Assembly (NCBI GenBank): GCA_938091935.1
Contig: CALKNV010000026.1
Location: 80,162-144,161 of the forward strand
Reading direction: 5' to 3'
DNA from: an uncultured Pseudomonadales bacterium
Lineage (GTDB): Bacteria > Pseudomonadota > Gammaproteobacteria > Pseudomonadales > Pseudohongiellaceae
DNA: 64,000 nt
Under the pieces are notes generated by a model, which made no database searches, was not told the origin of the DNA, and worked only from the letters and a program-made list of their open reading frames with translations. Both the position numbers and the translations under genes were made by a program. Positions 55,259 through 64,000 of the stretch are shown one piece after another. Position 1 is the first letter of the stretch. Each line of letters begins with the position of its first letter.

Positions 55259-56260
55259 TTAACGCAGCTCCATCGAAGAGTATCCAATCCCGTCCGGCGC
55301 AGAGCCTGCAGGCAGGTATCCCATGATCTGCCGAGTCTCAATATCGATAACCACGATCCTGTTCTGACCAGACAGCGACAGAAACAAGGTGCGATCATCT
55401 GGATGCAGCACCACACCCTGGGGTTGAGCGCCAGGGAATTCCATCCTTGCAATCTCTTCCATATCGGCGACCTTAAAAAAGCGCAGGGTCTCATTACCAA
55501 GGTCTGGTATGATGGCAATTCTCTCATCGCGTGTCAGCACGACCCTGTATGGCCAGGAGAAACCCTCCCACTGCGCCAGCTGCTGTCCTGAACTCACAGC
55601 GTATACAGTGACCACTTCATCATCATTGCTTCCAACCCAAATTTCGCTGCCCACGCGATTGGTCTGAATCGCTTCTGGCCGCGCTGGCACATTCAGACTG
55701 CTGATAAATTCACCTGCCACCAGATCTATAATAGACACATCATCAGAACCGCCGTTACTGGTAAAGGCGACTCGCCCATCGGCGGAAACTGCCACCATGT
55801 GGGAACCTGGCCGCTGCGTTCCTATTGCACCGGTAATTTCGCCGCTGTGAAAATCCGCCGTCACCAGTTTGCGACTCGATTCCGAGGTAATTACCACACT
55901 GCGTTCTCCTGGCAGTAAAACAATGCCATGTGGGCGCGGATAATCGCTGAGATCAATAGTGCGAACTACCTCAGGTACCGAGACATCGAAAACGGTGAGA
56001 CTGTTTCCACCACTGTAATCGGTACCCACTGCCCAGCGCCCATCGCTGGTAACTACCAGCTCATGAGGTCCTCGCCCCGTTGGTAATGTCGCCACAATGC
56101 TGCCACTGTCGAGATCAATAAAGGTGGCATCATGGCCGCTCTTGTTCAACACGATGATCGTGCCCTGCAGACCAGAGGGTGTCTGACCAAAGCTCATCAG
56201 ACTCCAGTTCAGGATCAACAGGGGCGCAATTAGGGAAATCAATAAGCTGCGGTATTTCAT
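55259..56260 (-). CDS. Exported YVTN-type beta-propeller protein
   Basis: 333 aa from the ATG at 56260 with a signal peptide (LLISLIAPLLILNWSLMSFG). Seven repeated blades follow, for example GTIIVLNKSGHDATFIDLDS, VGTDYSGGNSLTVFDVS, VAFTSNGGSDDVSIIDL and IWVGSNDDEVVTVYAVSSGQ, each ending in IDL/FDV strands. YVTN propellers bind partners or act in cell-surface processes; no catalytic residue is evident. No operon partner; convergent to the epimerase gene. Confidence 0.88.
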   Translation of the reverse strand: MKYRSLLISLIAPLLILNWSLMSFGQTPSGLQGTIIVLNKSGHDATFIDLDSGSIVATLPTGRGPHELVVTSDGRWAVGTDYSGGNSLTVFDVSVPEVVRTIDLSDYPRPHGIVLLPGERSVVITSESSRKLVTADFHSGEITGAIGTQRPGSHMVAVSADGRVAFTSNGGSDDVSIIDLVAGEFISSLNVPARPEAIQTNRVGSEIWVGSNDDEVVTVYAVSSGQQLAQWEGFSWPYRVVLTRDERIAIIPDLGNETLRFFKVADMEEIARMEFPGAQPQGVVLHPDDRTLFLSLSGQNRIVVIDIETRQIMGYLPAGSAPDGIGYSSMELR

Positions 56261-56379
56261 ATGGTTTATCCAATGTGATTGTTCCTGCGGCGAGGGCAAC
56301 GCCTGTCATTCAAGGGTTAACTCATAATCGGAATACCGCCAGGCATTGGGCGACGCGACCGACACGAGAGAGAAAACGG

Positions 56380-56835
56380 CTAGATAAGCAGATTGCATAC
56401 CACCATGATGAACGCCATCGCCACTACAAACAGTCCCTGCACCAGAGATGAGTACAGTGTCTGTTCCGCGAACAGATTTGCAGCTATGAGCAGGGTCGTT
56501 ATGGTCAGAACGACTAACGCTGCCGCCGGGTAGGCATTAGTCGCGTCAGCCAGGCCCATGAGCCAGGCCAGCAAAAAGGTGCCAGCCGACTGAGTCAGCA
56601 GGCCCCCTGCGGGCTGTTTGGCATCAGGACCTGTTTCCACACCTACCCCCTCTGCCCACTTGGTTCCGAACAGAATCTGTGAATACCGCAAGCCCCCCAA
56701 CATGAAATACAGCACAGCGCTGATACGCACTGCCCACCAGCTAACACCAGTTGCTATTGCTTCGATAATTACCCTCCCAGGCCGGTTTTTAGTTCCCTCG
56801 CTTTGCTCGACAAACCCTCCCTGTCTTGTCAGCAT
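56380..56835 (-). CDS. Hypothetical four-helix membrane protein
   Basis: 151 aa with hydrophobic segments near 28-48, 80-97, 101-118 and 127-148. An internal stretch LFGTKWAEGVGVETGPDAKQ is polar. No family recognised. The ATG at 56835 has no clear ribosome site. It is divergent from the amidohydrolase gene, with a 105-base gap. Confidence 0.65.
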   Translation of the reverse strand: MLTRQGGFVEQSEGTKNRPGRVIIEAIATGVSWWAVRISAVLYFMLGGLRYSQILFGTKWAEGVGVETGPDAKQPAGGLLTQSAGTFLLAWLMGLADATNAYPAAALVVLTITTLLIAANLFAEQTLYSSLVQGLFVVAMAFIMVVCNLLI

Positions 56836-56940
56836 TCAGCAGTTAGCCGAAACCCTGTGTCAACGTTTGTTTGGGCTGTCTGGCAACAGCTCCTAAAACT
56901 GGGTAATCTAGCAAGCTTCATTGTTAGCGCGAGGACTCAC

Positions 56941-58539
56941 ATGAAAACCCTTACCCGGCTTTTAACCATCTCGATTTTCGCTTTCACCACCGTTACCGCA
57001 GCAACTGCTCAAACAGGCTTCAGTGGCCTCAAGGCTGACGCTGTTGCTGGTGTCGATGATCGCGCCAAAATGGTGCAGGAAATTGTCGACAGCCTGTTTT
57101 CTTTTTCCGAACTTGGGTTCCAGGAATTTGAAACCCAACGCTATCTGACAGCAATCCTCGAAGCAAATGGCTTCAGCGTGGAAGCTGGTGTTGCCGACAT
57201 TCCTTCTGCCTGGTGGGCCACCTGGGGTAGCGGTGAACCAGTAATCGCACTCGGTTCCGATGTCGATGGCATTCCTCGCGCTTCGCAAATGCCGGGTGTT
57301 GCCTATCGCCAGCCCATGATCGAAGGTGCGCCGGGTCATGGTGAAGGCCATAACTCAGGCCAGGCAGTCAACATCGTCGCGGCACTCGCGGTCAAAGACA
57401 TCATGGAACGAGAAAACCTGCCCGGAACTATCGTATTGTGGCCGGGAATTGCCGAAGAACTGCTGGGTACCAAGGCTTGGTATGCACGCGATGGTTTGTT
57501 TGAGGACGTCAACGCCGTGCTGTTCACGCACGTCTCAAACAACCTGAGCGTAAGCTGGGGCCAAGCGCGGGGAACTGGTCTGGTTTCAGTGGAATATATG
57601 TTTGATGGAATCGCCGCCCACGGCGCAGGCGACCCATGGGATGGTCGCAGTGCACTTGATGCGGTTGAGTTAATGAATATCGCCTGGAATTTCCGGCGTG
57701 AACACTTGCACCCTTTACAGAGGTCACACTATGTCATCAGCAACGGTGGCGACCAACCTAACGTCGTACCTTCTTACGCCAGTGTTTGGTATTTCATTCG
57801 TGAGATGACCGCAGATAACATCCGTGAAAACTTTGCCACCCTGCAACAGATTGCAGAAGGTGCTTCGATGATGACGGATACCGGCATGTCGCGCAGGATT
57901 GTAGGTGCAGCCTACCCGCGTCATTTCAACAAGCCTATTGCCCTGGCCATGGATCAGAATATCCAGCAAGTCGGATTACCAACCTGGTCTGAAGATGATC
58001 AGCGCTTTGCCAAAGCGCTACAGTCGCTGATGGGTAATGACGAACCTCAGGGATTGGCCACTGATCTGTCCGGCATCGGCGAACCGTTGGACAATCCGGT
58101 TTCCGGTGGCTCAGATGATATCGGCGACGTCTCCTGGAATGTGCCAACTGTCACCTTACGCTATCCGTCGAATGTGCGCGGCCTGCAGGGCCACCACTGG
58201 TCTAGCGCCATGGCCATGGCCACACCGATTGCCCATAAAGGTGCTGTTGCGGGCGCCAAAGTTATTGCCACAACCATGCTCGACCTGATTCAGAATGACA
58301 CCCTGATTGATGAAGCGCAGACTTACTTCGACGATGTCCAAACTGCCGAGGAAACTTATCGCCCCTTCATCGGGCCTGATGATCCGCCGGCTATCGAGAA
58401 AAACACTGATATCATGGACGAGTTTCGCCCGCTGCTGGAAGAGCTGTACTACGACCCCTCCAGCTACGACACCTATCTGGATCAGTTGGGTATAGACTAT
58501 CCCCAACTGGAACCCGACACCATCCAGCGCATTCGCTAA
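56941..58539 (+). CDS. Exported M20-family amidohydrolase
   Basis: 532 aa; signal peptide TISIFAFTTVTAATAQ from the ATG at 56941 behind GAGGAC. Zinc-peptidase-like features: FSELGFQEFETQRYL, ALGSDVDGIPRASQMPG, GHGEGHNSGQAVN, LWPGIAEELLGTKAWYARD and DDIGDVSWNVPTVTLRYP, as in the AbgB-type aminobenzoyl-glutamate and N-acyl-amino-acid hydrolases. The Asp, Glu-Glu and His positions that hold metal appear present. Probably hydrolyses an amide in the periplasm. Confidence 0.93.
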   Translation: MKTLTRLLTISIFAFTTVTAATAQTGFSGLKADAVAGVDDRAKMVQEIVDSLFSFSELGFQEFETQRYLTAILEANGFSVEAGVADIPSAWWATWGSGEPVIALGSDVDGIPRASQMPGVAYRQPMIEGAPGHGEGHNSGQAVNIVAALAVKDIMERENLPGTIVLWPGIAEELLGTKAWYARDGLFEDVNAVLFTHVSNNLSVSWGQARGTGLVSVEYMFDGIAAHGAGDPWDGRSALDAVELMNIAWNFRREHLHPLQRSHYVISNGGDQPNVVPSYASVWYFIREMTADNIRENFATLQQIAEGASMMTDTGMSRRIVGAAYPRHFNKPIALAMDQNIQQVGLPTWSEDDQRFAKALQSLMGNDEPQGLATDLSGIGEPLDNPVSGGSDDIGDVSWNVPTVTLRYPSNVRGLQGHHWSSAMAMATPIAHKGAVAGAKVIATTMLDLIQNDTLIDEAQTYFDDVQTAEETYRPFIGPDDPPAIEKNTDIMDEFRPLLEELYYDPSSYDTYLDQLGIDYPQLEPDTIQRIR

Positions 58540-58547
58540 ACTCTGGC

Positions 58548-58573
58548 CGGCAACCTCGAAGGCGAGGCTGCCG
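58548..58573. other. Imperfect hairpin after the amidohydrolase gene
   Basis: CGGCAACCTCG (58548-58558) pairs with CGAGGCTGCCG (58563-58573) with one mismatch and a four-base loop. No T-run follows, so it may slow or stabilise rather than end the transcript before the next gene. Confidence 0.4.
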
Positions 58574-58584
58574 TCACTCAGACT

Positions 58585-59235
58585 ATGTCATTATTCAAAC
58601 TTGTGTTATTCGGGCTGCTGATCCAGGTAAGCCCCTCCAAACTTGCATTCGCTCAGGGTACAGATGTTGGCGTAATCGGTTTGGCGCGCGCGCCAGCCTT
58701 GCAAGCAAAACCGAGAGAACTAAATGTGATTGGCTCTACCCTGGCGCCGGAAGAAATAGATCGCGCCGTGCTTAATCGTCTGATGCAGGAAATCGCTCAC
58801 CAGCCCGGTCGCACTGCCTCGATTCTCGGCTTGAGCCGAGGAACGTTGCAGGATGTATTCATTTCCATCTCCAACGCCAGGAACTTTATTAATGACAATG
58901 AAATGGCAAATCTGCGTGCGATGTGCGCAGCCTGGGATGGTTCTGCATCAGAGGGTGACGCTCGCATAGCGGAGGCACTGGACGCATACAAACAGCGCCG
59001 TCAACTTACCTTAAATTTTATTCAGAAATTTTACCGCTCAGTAGTCATTGACATCGAAAGCATTCTCACCGAACCAGAACAGCTGAGATTCGAGCGCTAT
59101 ATGGACGACCGCCGACGCCGCATGGCAAGCGCTGGCAATGTATACTCCAGCGCCATTGTTGAAAATGTGAGAAGCGGCGCCGAATCAATTAATTTTCATT
59201 GTCGAGACAATCGACCCCCTTCAGGAGCACAGTAA
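58585..59235 (+). CDS. Hypothetical exported protein
   Basis: 216 aa; signal peptide (LVLFGLLIQVSPSKLAFA). The mature part is helical: ELNVIGSTLAPEEIDRAVLN, ISISNARNFINDNEMANLRA, then QRRQLTLNFIQKFYRSVVID and a charged MDDRRRRMASAGNVY. No family recognised. TAATG overlap with the next gene by one base suggests joint translation with the isomerase-like enzyme. Confidence 0.7.
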   Translation: MSLFKLVLFGLLIQVSPSKLAFAQGTDVGVIGLARAPALQAKPRELNVIGSTLAPEEIDRAVLNRLMQEIAHQPGRTASILGLSRGTLQDVFISISNARNFINDNEMANLRAMCAAWDGSASEGDARIAEALDAYKQRRQLTLNFIQKFYRSVVIDIESILTEPEQLRFERYMDDRRRRMASAGNVYSSAIVENVRSGAESINFHCRDNRPPSGAQ

Positions 59236-60101
59236 TGTCCTATCAATGTTTTGATCTGAGCGTAGAAAACCAGATTGCACACATCAAAATGAATCGCCCT
59301 GAAAAGCGAAACAGCATGATTCCCGCGTATTGGGACGAGCTTCCTAGAGTAGTGGAGGAAATCGAAACTCAACATCAAGCAAGGGTGGTTGTGATTTCTT
59401 CTACCGGACCACACTTCACATCAGGCATGGATACCACGGCATTCGGCAGCAGTGAAAAAGAGCCCTCGACACTGGATCCGAAAAAGAATGCCAGGCTCAA
59501 GGGCGCTAGACTCTATGGCACGGTGCAGTATTTACAGCAAACCTTTACCTGCCTGGAACAGTGCCGCGTGCCGGTGTTGGCCGCTGTTCAGGGTGGCGCC
59601 ATCGGTGCCGGCGTCGACCTGATTACCGCCTGCGACATGCGCTATATGACCGAAGATGCCTTCCTGAGCATTTACGAGATCAATATTGGTATGACTGCTG
59701 ATGTCGGCACCTTTCCCCGCATCACCAACTTGCTGCCTGAAGGCATCGTCAAGGAGTTGGCTTATACCGGTAGACGCATGTCTGCCGCTGAGGCGAAGTC
59801 ACATGGCTTCATAAATGGCGTCTATAAAACTCAGGAGGACATGCTGGCGGCAGTGATGGATATTGCCCGGCAAATCACCAAGAAGGCGCCGCTCGCGGTT
59901 TACGGCAGCAAACGCATCATTAATTACGCGCGGGATCACAGCACCGCAGACACCCTGGATTACATCGGTATCTGGAATGCCAGCATGTTGCAACACGATG
60001 AAATCCAGGAATCGATGTTAGCAAATGCTGAAAAGAGGGACGGTGATTTTGTCGACCTACCCAAACCCAAGGTCAAAATGGCAAAAGTGATTAGTGATTA
60101 G
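59235..60101 (+). CDS. Enoyl-CoA hydratase/isomerase, dienoyl-CoA-isomerase-like
   Basis: 289 aa crotonase-fold enzyme. Oxyanion-hole blocks HFTSGMDTTAFGS and GGAIGAGVDLITACDMRYM; ACDMRY, YEINIGMTADVGTF carry the three acidic residues (Asp, Glu, Asp) that define delta-3,5-delta-2,4-dienoyl-CoA isomerases (ECH1 type), so isomerisation of dienoyl-CoA in unsaturated fatty-acid oxidation is more likely than simple hydration. A GGAG site precedes the ATG. Its end overlaps the decayed gene on the other strand. Confidence 0.9.
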   Translation: MSYQCFDLSVENQIAHIKMNRPEKRNSMIPAYWDELPRVVEEIETQHQARVVVISSTGPHFTSGMDTTAFGSSEKEPSTLDPKKNARLKGARLYGTVQYLQQTFTCLEQCRVPVLAAVQGGAIGAGVDLITACDMRYMTEDAFLSIYEINIGMTADVGTFPRITNLLPEGIVKELAYTGRRMSAAEAKSHGFINGVYKTQEDMLAAVMDIARQITKKAPLAVYGSKRIINYARDHSTADTLDYIGIWNASMLQHDEIQESMLANAEKRDGDFVDLPKPKVKMAKVISD

Positions 60102-61130
60102 ATGCCAAGCACTATATCGAGCAGTATCTCCATCAAGGCAGCCTCTGCCCAGGCCATGGGGGACGATAAAAACATAGAGGAAAAACTTGGCGGAAATTGA
60201 GAAATCCATGGACCAGTTGCGCATCTTTTGAATGTGTTCTCTACGCTGCATCAAACTATTCAAAAGATGTAAATCCTTCCCCTCAAGCCCTTTGGATGCG
60301 CCGATTATGTTGCTATCAATCTGTGCCAGAAGTTCCGTTTTTGCCTGCCGAATTCGGCGATGTATGGACCAGACTGGAAGAGGCACCATTACAAAAAATC
60401 GCAGGAATTACGACAATAAAGGCATTTACATAGTTCTCCAAAACAAAGGTCTGATTGATCGATTGAAGAAAAGTCAGCGCAATCGCACCAACTATAATAA
60501 GAAATCCGTTTAGCGCCGTTCTACCGAAATCATTTAGTGCATCAATATAGTAAAGATCAATCTGAACAATTTTGCCGAGCTGATGCAGCACTAGCGCCTC
60601 ATGAATCTTGAAATATAATAGAGTTCCACCAACTCCCCATACCAAAGATTGCCCAAGAACAATACTAAGTGATACGCCAAATCTGGGGTCATCAGGAGAA
60701 AGGCTCATGGAAAACCAGCCGATATTAAAACCATAGGCGTAAGAAAGAGATACAGCCAGAGCCACAGGCCACCCCTTACCCCAGCGGTAAACCATTCCAT
60801 CCAGCTCAAAATCGGCGGGCAAAATTGATTTGAGATTTTTGTGCATTACCCGCTTAACCTGGTAGTTGCAACGAAACACATCGCCAGATAAGCAGGCATG
60901 AACGGCATCAACAAAACAAGGCTGGTGATCTCCAGCGGGTCCTTATCCCAGGGAGCTATTTCAGCAGGATAGATAGCACCCGTCAGGAAGTGAAATATCA
61001 TAGAAGGAATGGATATCACGGCACCGGCGATAAGCACAGGGCTCGACACACGATCGATGCAATTCTCGACGACTCTTATGGGCAATGGCGTGAACATCAT
61101 CTTCAGACTCAAGTCATTGCAGGGCCCCAA
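60057..61130 (-). pseudogene. Frameshifted multi-pass membrane protein gene
   Basis: Three minus-strand pieces join into one protein: residues from 61130 (two membrane segments, up to YLAMCFVATTRLSG), a second piece down to 60316 (ALAVSLSYAYGFNIGWFSMS and INQTFVLENYVNAFIVVIPA), and a third from 60389 (VPLPVWSIHRRIRQAKTELL and LEGKDLHLLNSLMQRREHIQ). Pieces one and three share a frame; the middle one does not, so two indels are implied, the second near a run of six As (minus-strand T) at about 60395-60400. Family not recognised. Either real decay or sequencing errors. Confidence 0.6.
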
Positions 61131-61347
61131 GCCAGCGAATTGAGGGGTTAAAAATTCAGTTGGCCAATAGTAGTCTTACAAACTCGCCGCTAATTTTACC
61201 TGACCAGGCTGCGCCTTGTTGAATCAGGCACAGATTTTCCTAAAATTCACTGGCAAGCTTATACCCCTGTAAGACTATTCCACTGCTAGACTTTTAACTA
61301 GACTGCTTCTACTCTCTATCATAAATAAAAATACAAGAGCACCTCAT

Positions 61348-62403
61348 ATGCCCAAAATTCAAAGCCTGTTACTGCTTGCTTTAGTGCTGACTTTCTCATC
61401 GCAGGCTACCGAGGAGGCCCACGCTCAAGCTTCTGGGGTCAGTATTAGCAGACTCCTTGATCACCCCCTGATAGGTCCCGATATCCATCCCAGTATTGGC
61501 GAAAATATCCAGGGCCCTTCCCTGATCAAGGTACCCGACTGGGTGCAAAACAAGATGGGTGAGTACTACCTCTACTTTGCCGACCATAAAGGTCTGTATA
61601 TTCGACTGGCTTATGCTGACTCGATTACTGGCCCCTGGCAGGTTTACGAACCTGGCAGCCTGCAGATTGAAGAATCATTCTTCGCGCCAACCAGACCCGC
61701 AATTTCTGAGGCGCGCTTGCAGGAATTGGTGGCTGCAAGACGCGCCCGCGGGGTCCAGGTGTCACACGATCTAGCCAAGGAACTCACCGAACCCCATATC
61801 GCATCGCCCGACGTCCATGTTGATGATGAAAATCAGCAAATAATCATGTATTACCATGGCCTCGAAGGTCCCGGATTTCAGCACTCTCGCGTCGCCACAT
61901 CCAGCGATGGCATAAACTTCACCGCCCGCGAAGAAAACATAGGTCGCACCTACATGCGTATTTTCCCGTGGCAAGGAATGCGCTACGCCATCAGCATGCC
62001 CGGGCAGTTTTATCGCTCCCGCGATGGTCTAACTAAATTTGAAGAGGGACCGCTACTATTTGTGCCGAATATGCGCCACGCCGCTATCATGGTTCGCGAC
62101 AATACGCTCTATGTGTTCTGGACCCACGTGGGTGACGCACCGGAAACCCTGCTGCTCAGCACGATTGATATCAGCAACGACTGGAGCACATGGAAAGAAT
62201 CTGATCCTGTCGAGGTATTGCGACCAGAGAAGGACTGGGAAGGCGCAGATGCCCCGATTGAACCAAGCGTGCGCAGCACAGCGTATGGTCATGTTAATCA
62301 ACTTCGGGACCCTGCGCTGTATGAAGAAGATGGCATTATCTATCTGCTCTACGCTGTCGCCGGCGAGAGCGGCATCGCCCTGGCCCGAGTCGACTTCGAA
62401 TAA
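61348..62403 (+). CDS. Exported propeller-like protein, glycosidase-fold candidate
   Basis: 351 aa; signal peptide LLLLALVLTFSSQATEEAHA. Repeated blades: GEYYLYFADHKGLYIRLAYA followed by GPWQVYEPG, QQIIMYYHGLEGPGFQHSRV, RSRDG-type FYRSRDGLTKFEEGP, NTLYVFWTHVGDAPETLLLS and DGIIYLLYAVAGESGIALAR. This is the five-bladed architecture of GH43/GH32-like proteins, but a full set of catalytic acids is not clear. Twelve-base gap to the DUF1295 gene. Confidence 0.8.
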   Translation: MPKIQSLLLLALVLTFSSQATEEAHAQASGVSISRLLDHPLIGPDIHPSIGENIQGPSLIKVPDWVQNKMGEYYLYFADHKGLYIRLAYADSITGPWQVYEPGSLQIEESFFAPTRPAISEARLQELVAARRARGVQVSHDLAKELTEPHIASPDVHVDDENQQIIMYYHGLEGPGFQHSRVATSSDGINFTAREENIGRTYMRIFPWQGMRYAISMPGQFYRSRDGLTKFEEGPLLFVPNMRHAAIMVRDNTLYVFWTHVGDAPETLLLSTIDISNDWSTWKESDPVEVLRPEKDWEGADAPIEPSVRSTAYGHVNQLRDPALYEEDGIIYLLYAVAGESGIALARVDFE

Positions 62404-62415
62404 GGACACCGCCTC

Positions 62416-63273
62416 ATGTTAAAACCCTTGATTGGAATTACTGTTATTTTGCTGATCAGTGCCGGCATTGCACTTGCCGGTAGCCAGGGCAGTATTAGCG
62501 TCGGCCCCTACCCCCTGTTTGCGCTTTGCGCTGCAGTTGGCTTTCTGCTGCATTGGGCAATCTTCATTCCGTCTTTCTTATTTCAGACCGAACACTATTT
62601 CGATCTGACTGGCGGTATTTCCTATCTGTGTACGGTTGGACTGGCGTTTATCGCCTATCCGAACATGGATGCCAGAGGCACACTGCTCTGTTTTATGGTT
62701 GCAATTTGGTCAGCGCGCCTGGGTACGTTTTTATTTCTCAGGGTCAAGCGTGCCGGACAAGACAGACGATTTAACGAGATAAAGAAGAAATTCTTCCGCT
62801 TCGCGTTTACCTGGACTTTAGGAGGTGGCTGGGTGTTTATCACCATGGCCGCAGCCTTGGCAGCCATTACCAGCGACCAACAGCAACCCCTGGGTATACT
62901 GGCCTACCTGGGCACCCTGGTCTGGCTCGTGGGCTTTGGCATCGAAGTCGTGGCTGACCGGCAAAAAACTAATTTCCGAAAAGATCCGGCAAACGCAGAA
63001 CAGTTTATTACCACCGGCCTCTGGTCAAAGTCCCGACACCCAAACTATTTTGGAGAAATCGTGTTGTGGTTTGGCGTTGCGCTCATTGCGCTTCCCGCCC
63101 TCAGTGGCTGGCAGCTGGTGACTTTAATTTCACCACTTTTCGTCACCTTTCTGCTTATCAAAGTGAGTGGCGTTCGCATGCTGGAAGAAGGCGCGCAGAA
63201 GAGGTGGGGGACGAATCCGGCTTATCAGAATTATGTCGCGTCAACACCTGTACTCATACCTAAGCTCGCATAA
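62416..63273 (+). CDS. DUF1295 membrane protein (steroid-reductase-like)
   Basis: 285 aa, about seven membrane segments. The C-terminal signature FITTGLWSKSRHPNYFGEIVLWFGVAL is diagnostic of DUF1295/isoprenylcysteine methyltransferase-steroid 5-alpha reductase-like enzymes that bind NADPH or SAM at the membrane face. AAGGA lies upstream of the ATG. It follows the propeller gene by 12 bases and is probably cotranscribed. Substrate unknown. Confidence 0.92.
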   Translation: MLKPLIGITVILLISAGIALAGSQGSISVGPYPLFALCAAVGFLLHWAIFIPSFLFQTEHYFDLTGGISYLCTVGLAFIAYPNMDARGTLLCFMVAIWSARLGTFLFLRVKRAGQDRRFNEIKKKFFRFAFTWTLGGGWVFITMAAALAAITSDQQQPLGILAYLGTLVWLVGFGIEVVADRQKTNFRKDPANAEQFITTGLWSKSRHPNYFGEIVLWFGVALIALPALSGWQLVTLISPLFVTFLLIKVSGVRMLEEGAQKRWGTNPAYQNYVASTPVLIPKLA

Positions 63274-64000
63274 GTTAGACTATAAATACACGCTGCTGTT
63301 GTGCTGCTTCAAGGTCAACCTAAAATCAATTCAGTCGTTGCAGCATCAAACACGATGTAATTGCATTGAATCATGGCTATAGGCTCCGCCGCGGTCACCG
63401 TACTCAAACGCGCACGCATTCACTCCCACTGACTGCATTGCAGCTAGCATCGTTTTTTGTGCGGGCACCTTGGCCGCCTCAGATTTTCACGAGCTGGCTA
63501 GCACCACGCTACCGGGCATTTTCAGATTTGCTATTCGCGCTCGATTTTGGTGCACGCAGGTCACAAATCCCCATAACAGTGCCTAAATGGCGAAGAATCG
63601 GGCCTGTGACGTGGGCCATGGAATCAAGCGCCAGACGGCTTGGCAGGGCGTTCTGCCGGGAGAGAGCACTGTCTAGCAGGCGTCTGGACACCCCTCAGGG
63701 CAGTCAATTTCTGTCTTATCTGACATGGTTCATGCCGCTTCAGGCCCAATAACAACCGAAATCAGATGCCGAAAAAATATATAAAATATTGATATTAAAA
63801 GATTTAATGAGATTTAATGAGACTTATTGAGCGATGATAGACTGCTGTTCCAGCTCAGAAATTCCCTCACAATTCATATGTTGAGAAGTGTTTCAATATG
63901 GTGCGAAAAGCTTTACGATGACGGTAATAATAAGAGCCCCCTTGCGCTTACAGCAGGCTTATTCCCTGGCGTAGTAGTAGTCCGAGCTAAACAGTTTGCT
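63274..64000. other. Gene-free end of the window
   Basis: 727 bases without a convincing gene. A 128-codon plus-strand frame (63366-63752) is open but rich in Arg/Ser/Leu and lacks a domain or ribosome site, so I leave it out. The stretch turns AT-rich after about 63740 and contains short direct repeats at 63801-63830. A weak hairpin with AATAAG and CTTATT arms lies near 63929-63963. It may be a regulatory region for an off-window gene. Confidence 0.4.
63801..63830. repeat. Short tandem repeat, ten-base unit
   Basis: GATTTAATGA occurs twice in exact tandem (63801-63810 and 63811-63820) and once more with changes (GACTTATTGA, 63821-63830). The ten-base spacing puts each copy on the same face of the helix, as iterated protein-binding sites often are. 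Confidence 0.6.

Noticed and set aside
63366..63752. 128-codon plus-strand frame in the terminal gene-free region
   Set aside because: No ribosome site, no domain, and an Arg/Ser/Leu-rich composition expected from chance; both strands are partly open here.

Overview
The window looks like chromosomal DNA of a free-living aerobic, probably marine, gammaproteobacterium. The evidence is the core genes (yajC, tgt, prfC, hisC, rimI with a HolD-like neighbour, rimO), a large load of exported redox and hydrolytic proteins, TAXI-type TRAP uptake, acyl-CoA metabolism, and moderate GC by eye. The genus cannot be fixed from the sequence. I see no tRNA, rRNA, CRISPR array, transposase or prophage gene.

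Layout. 1-3463: terminator of an off-window gene, then yajC, tgt and prfC on the minus strand. 3703-7084: an acyl-CoA dehydrogenase, a possible gene remnant, hypothetical proteins, and an AT-rich intergenic stretch with an inverted pair of DnaA-box-like sites, a good sigma70 promoter and a small ORF overlapping the next gene. 7378-14433: a GAF-containing GspE/PilB-type ATPase without other secretion genes, an exported protein, hisC, a triple zinc-ribbon protein, a small membrane protein, rimI and a HolD-like protein. 14474-17579: a quinone oxidoreductase/acyl-CoA ligase pair and a small protein. 17740-21890: an Anbu (ancestral proteasome-type protease) locus with a zinc metallopeptidase, an alpha-E protein and an ATP-grasp protein. 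22010-28088: minus-strand genes for an SLC13/TrkA-C permease, an FAH-family enzyme, a NUC1-fold nuclease homologue that has lost catalytic residues, an aldo/keto reductase, a Tat-exported double VOC protein and a rhodanese. 28296-30215: three small membrane or envelope genes.

30236-38617 is a minus-strand block of exported redox genes and transport: a PQQ-type dehydrogenase coupled to a two-heme cytochrome c, a protein joining a c-heme domain to a PHM/DBM-like copper-monooxygenase region, a secreted hypothetical protein, and a TAXI solute-binding protein with a fused TRAP permease. I infer oxidation in the periplasm followed by uptake of a product. 38936-45407 holds a cupin, a Tat-exported PhoD-like phosphatase, an SO2929/SO2930-like lipoprotein pair and an orphan TAXI lipoprotein.

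45396-48890 groups four proteins that could act on D-amino acids or cell-wall fragments: a VanX-like dipeptidase, an Asp/Glu racemase family protein, a MarC membrane protein and a Tat-exported D-threonine-aldolase-like PLP enzyme. 49073-53443 has an acyl-CoA ligase, a broken AraC-type regulator, a DUF1761 protein and rimO. 53549-63273 carries a fasciclin protein with a U-rich leader, a TIGR01777 epimerase, a YVTN propeller, an M20 amidohydrolase, a dienoyl-CoA-isomerase-like enzyme, a frameshifted membrane gene, a secreted propeller-like protein and a DUF1295 protein. The last 727 bases have no convincing gene.
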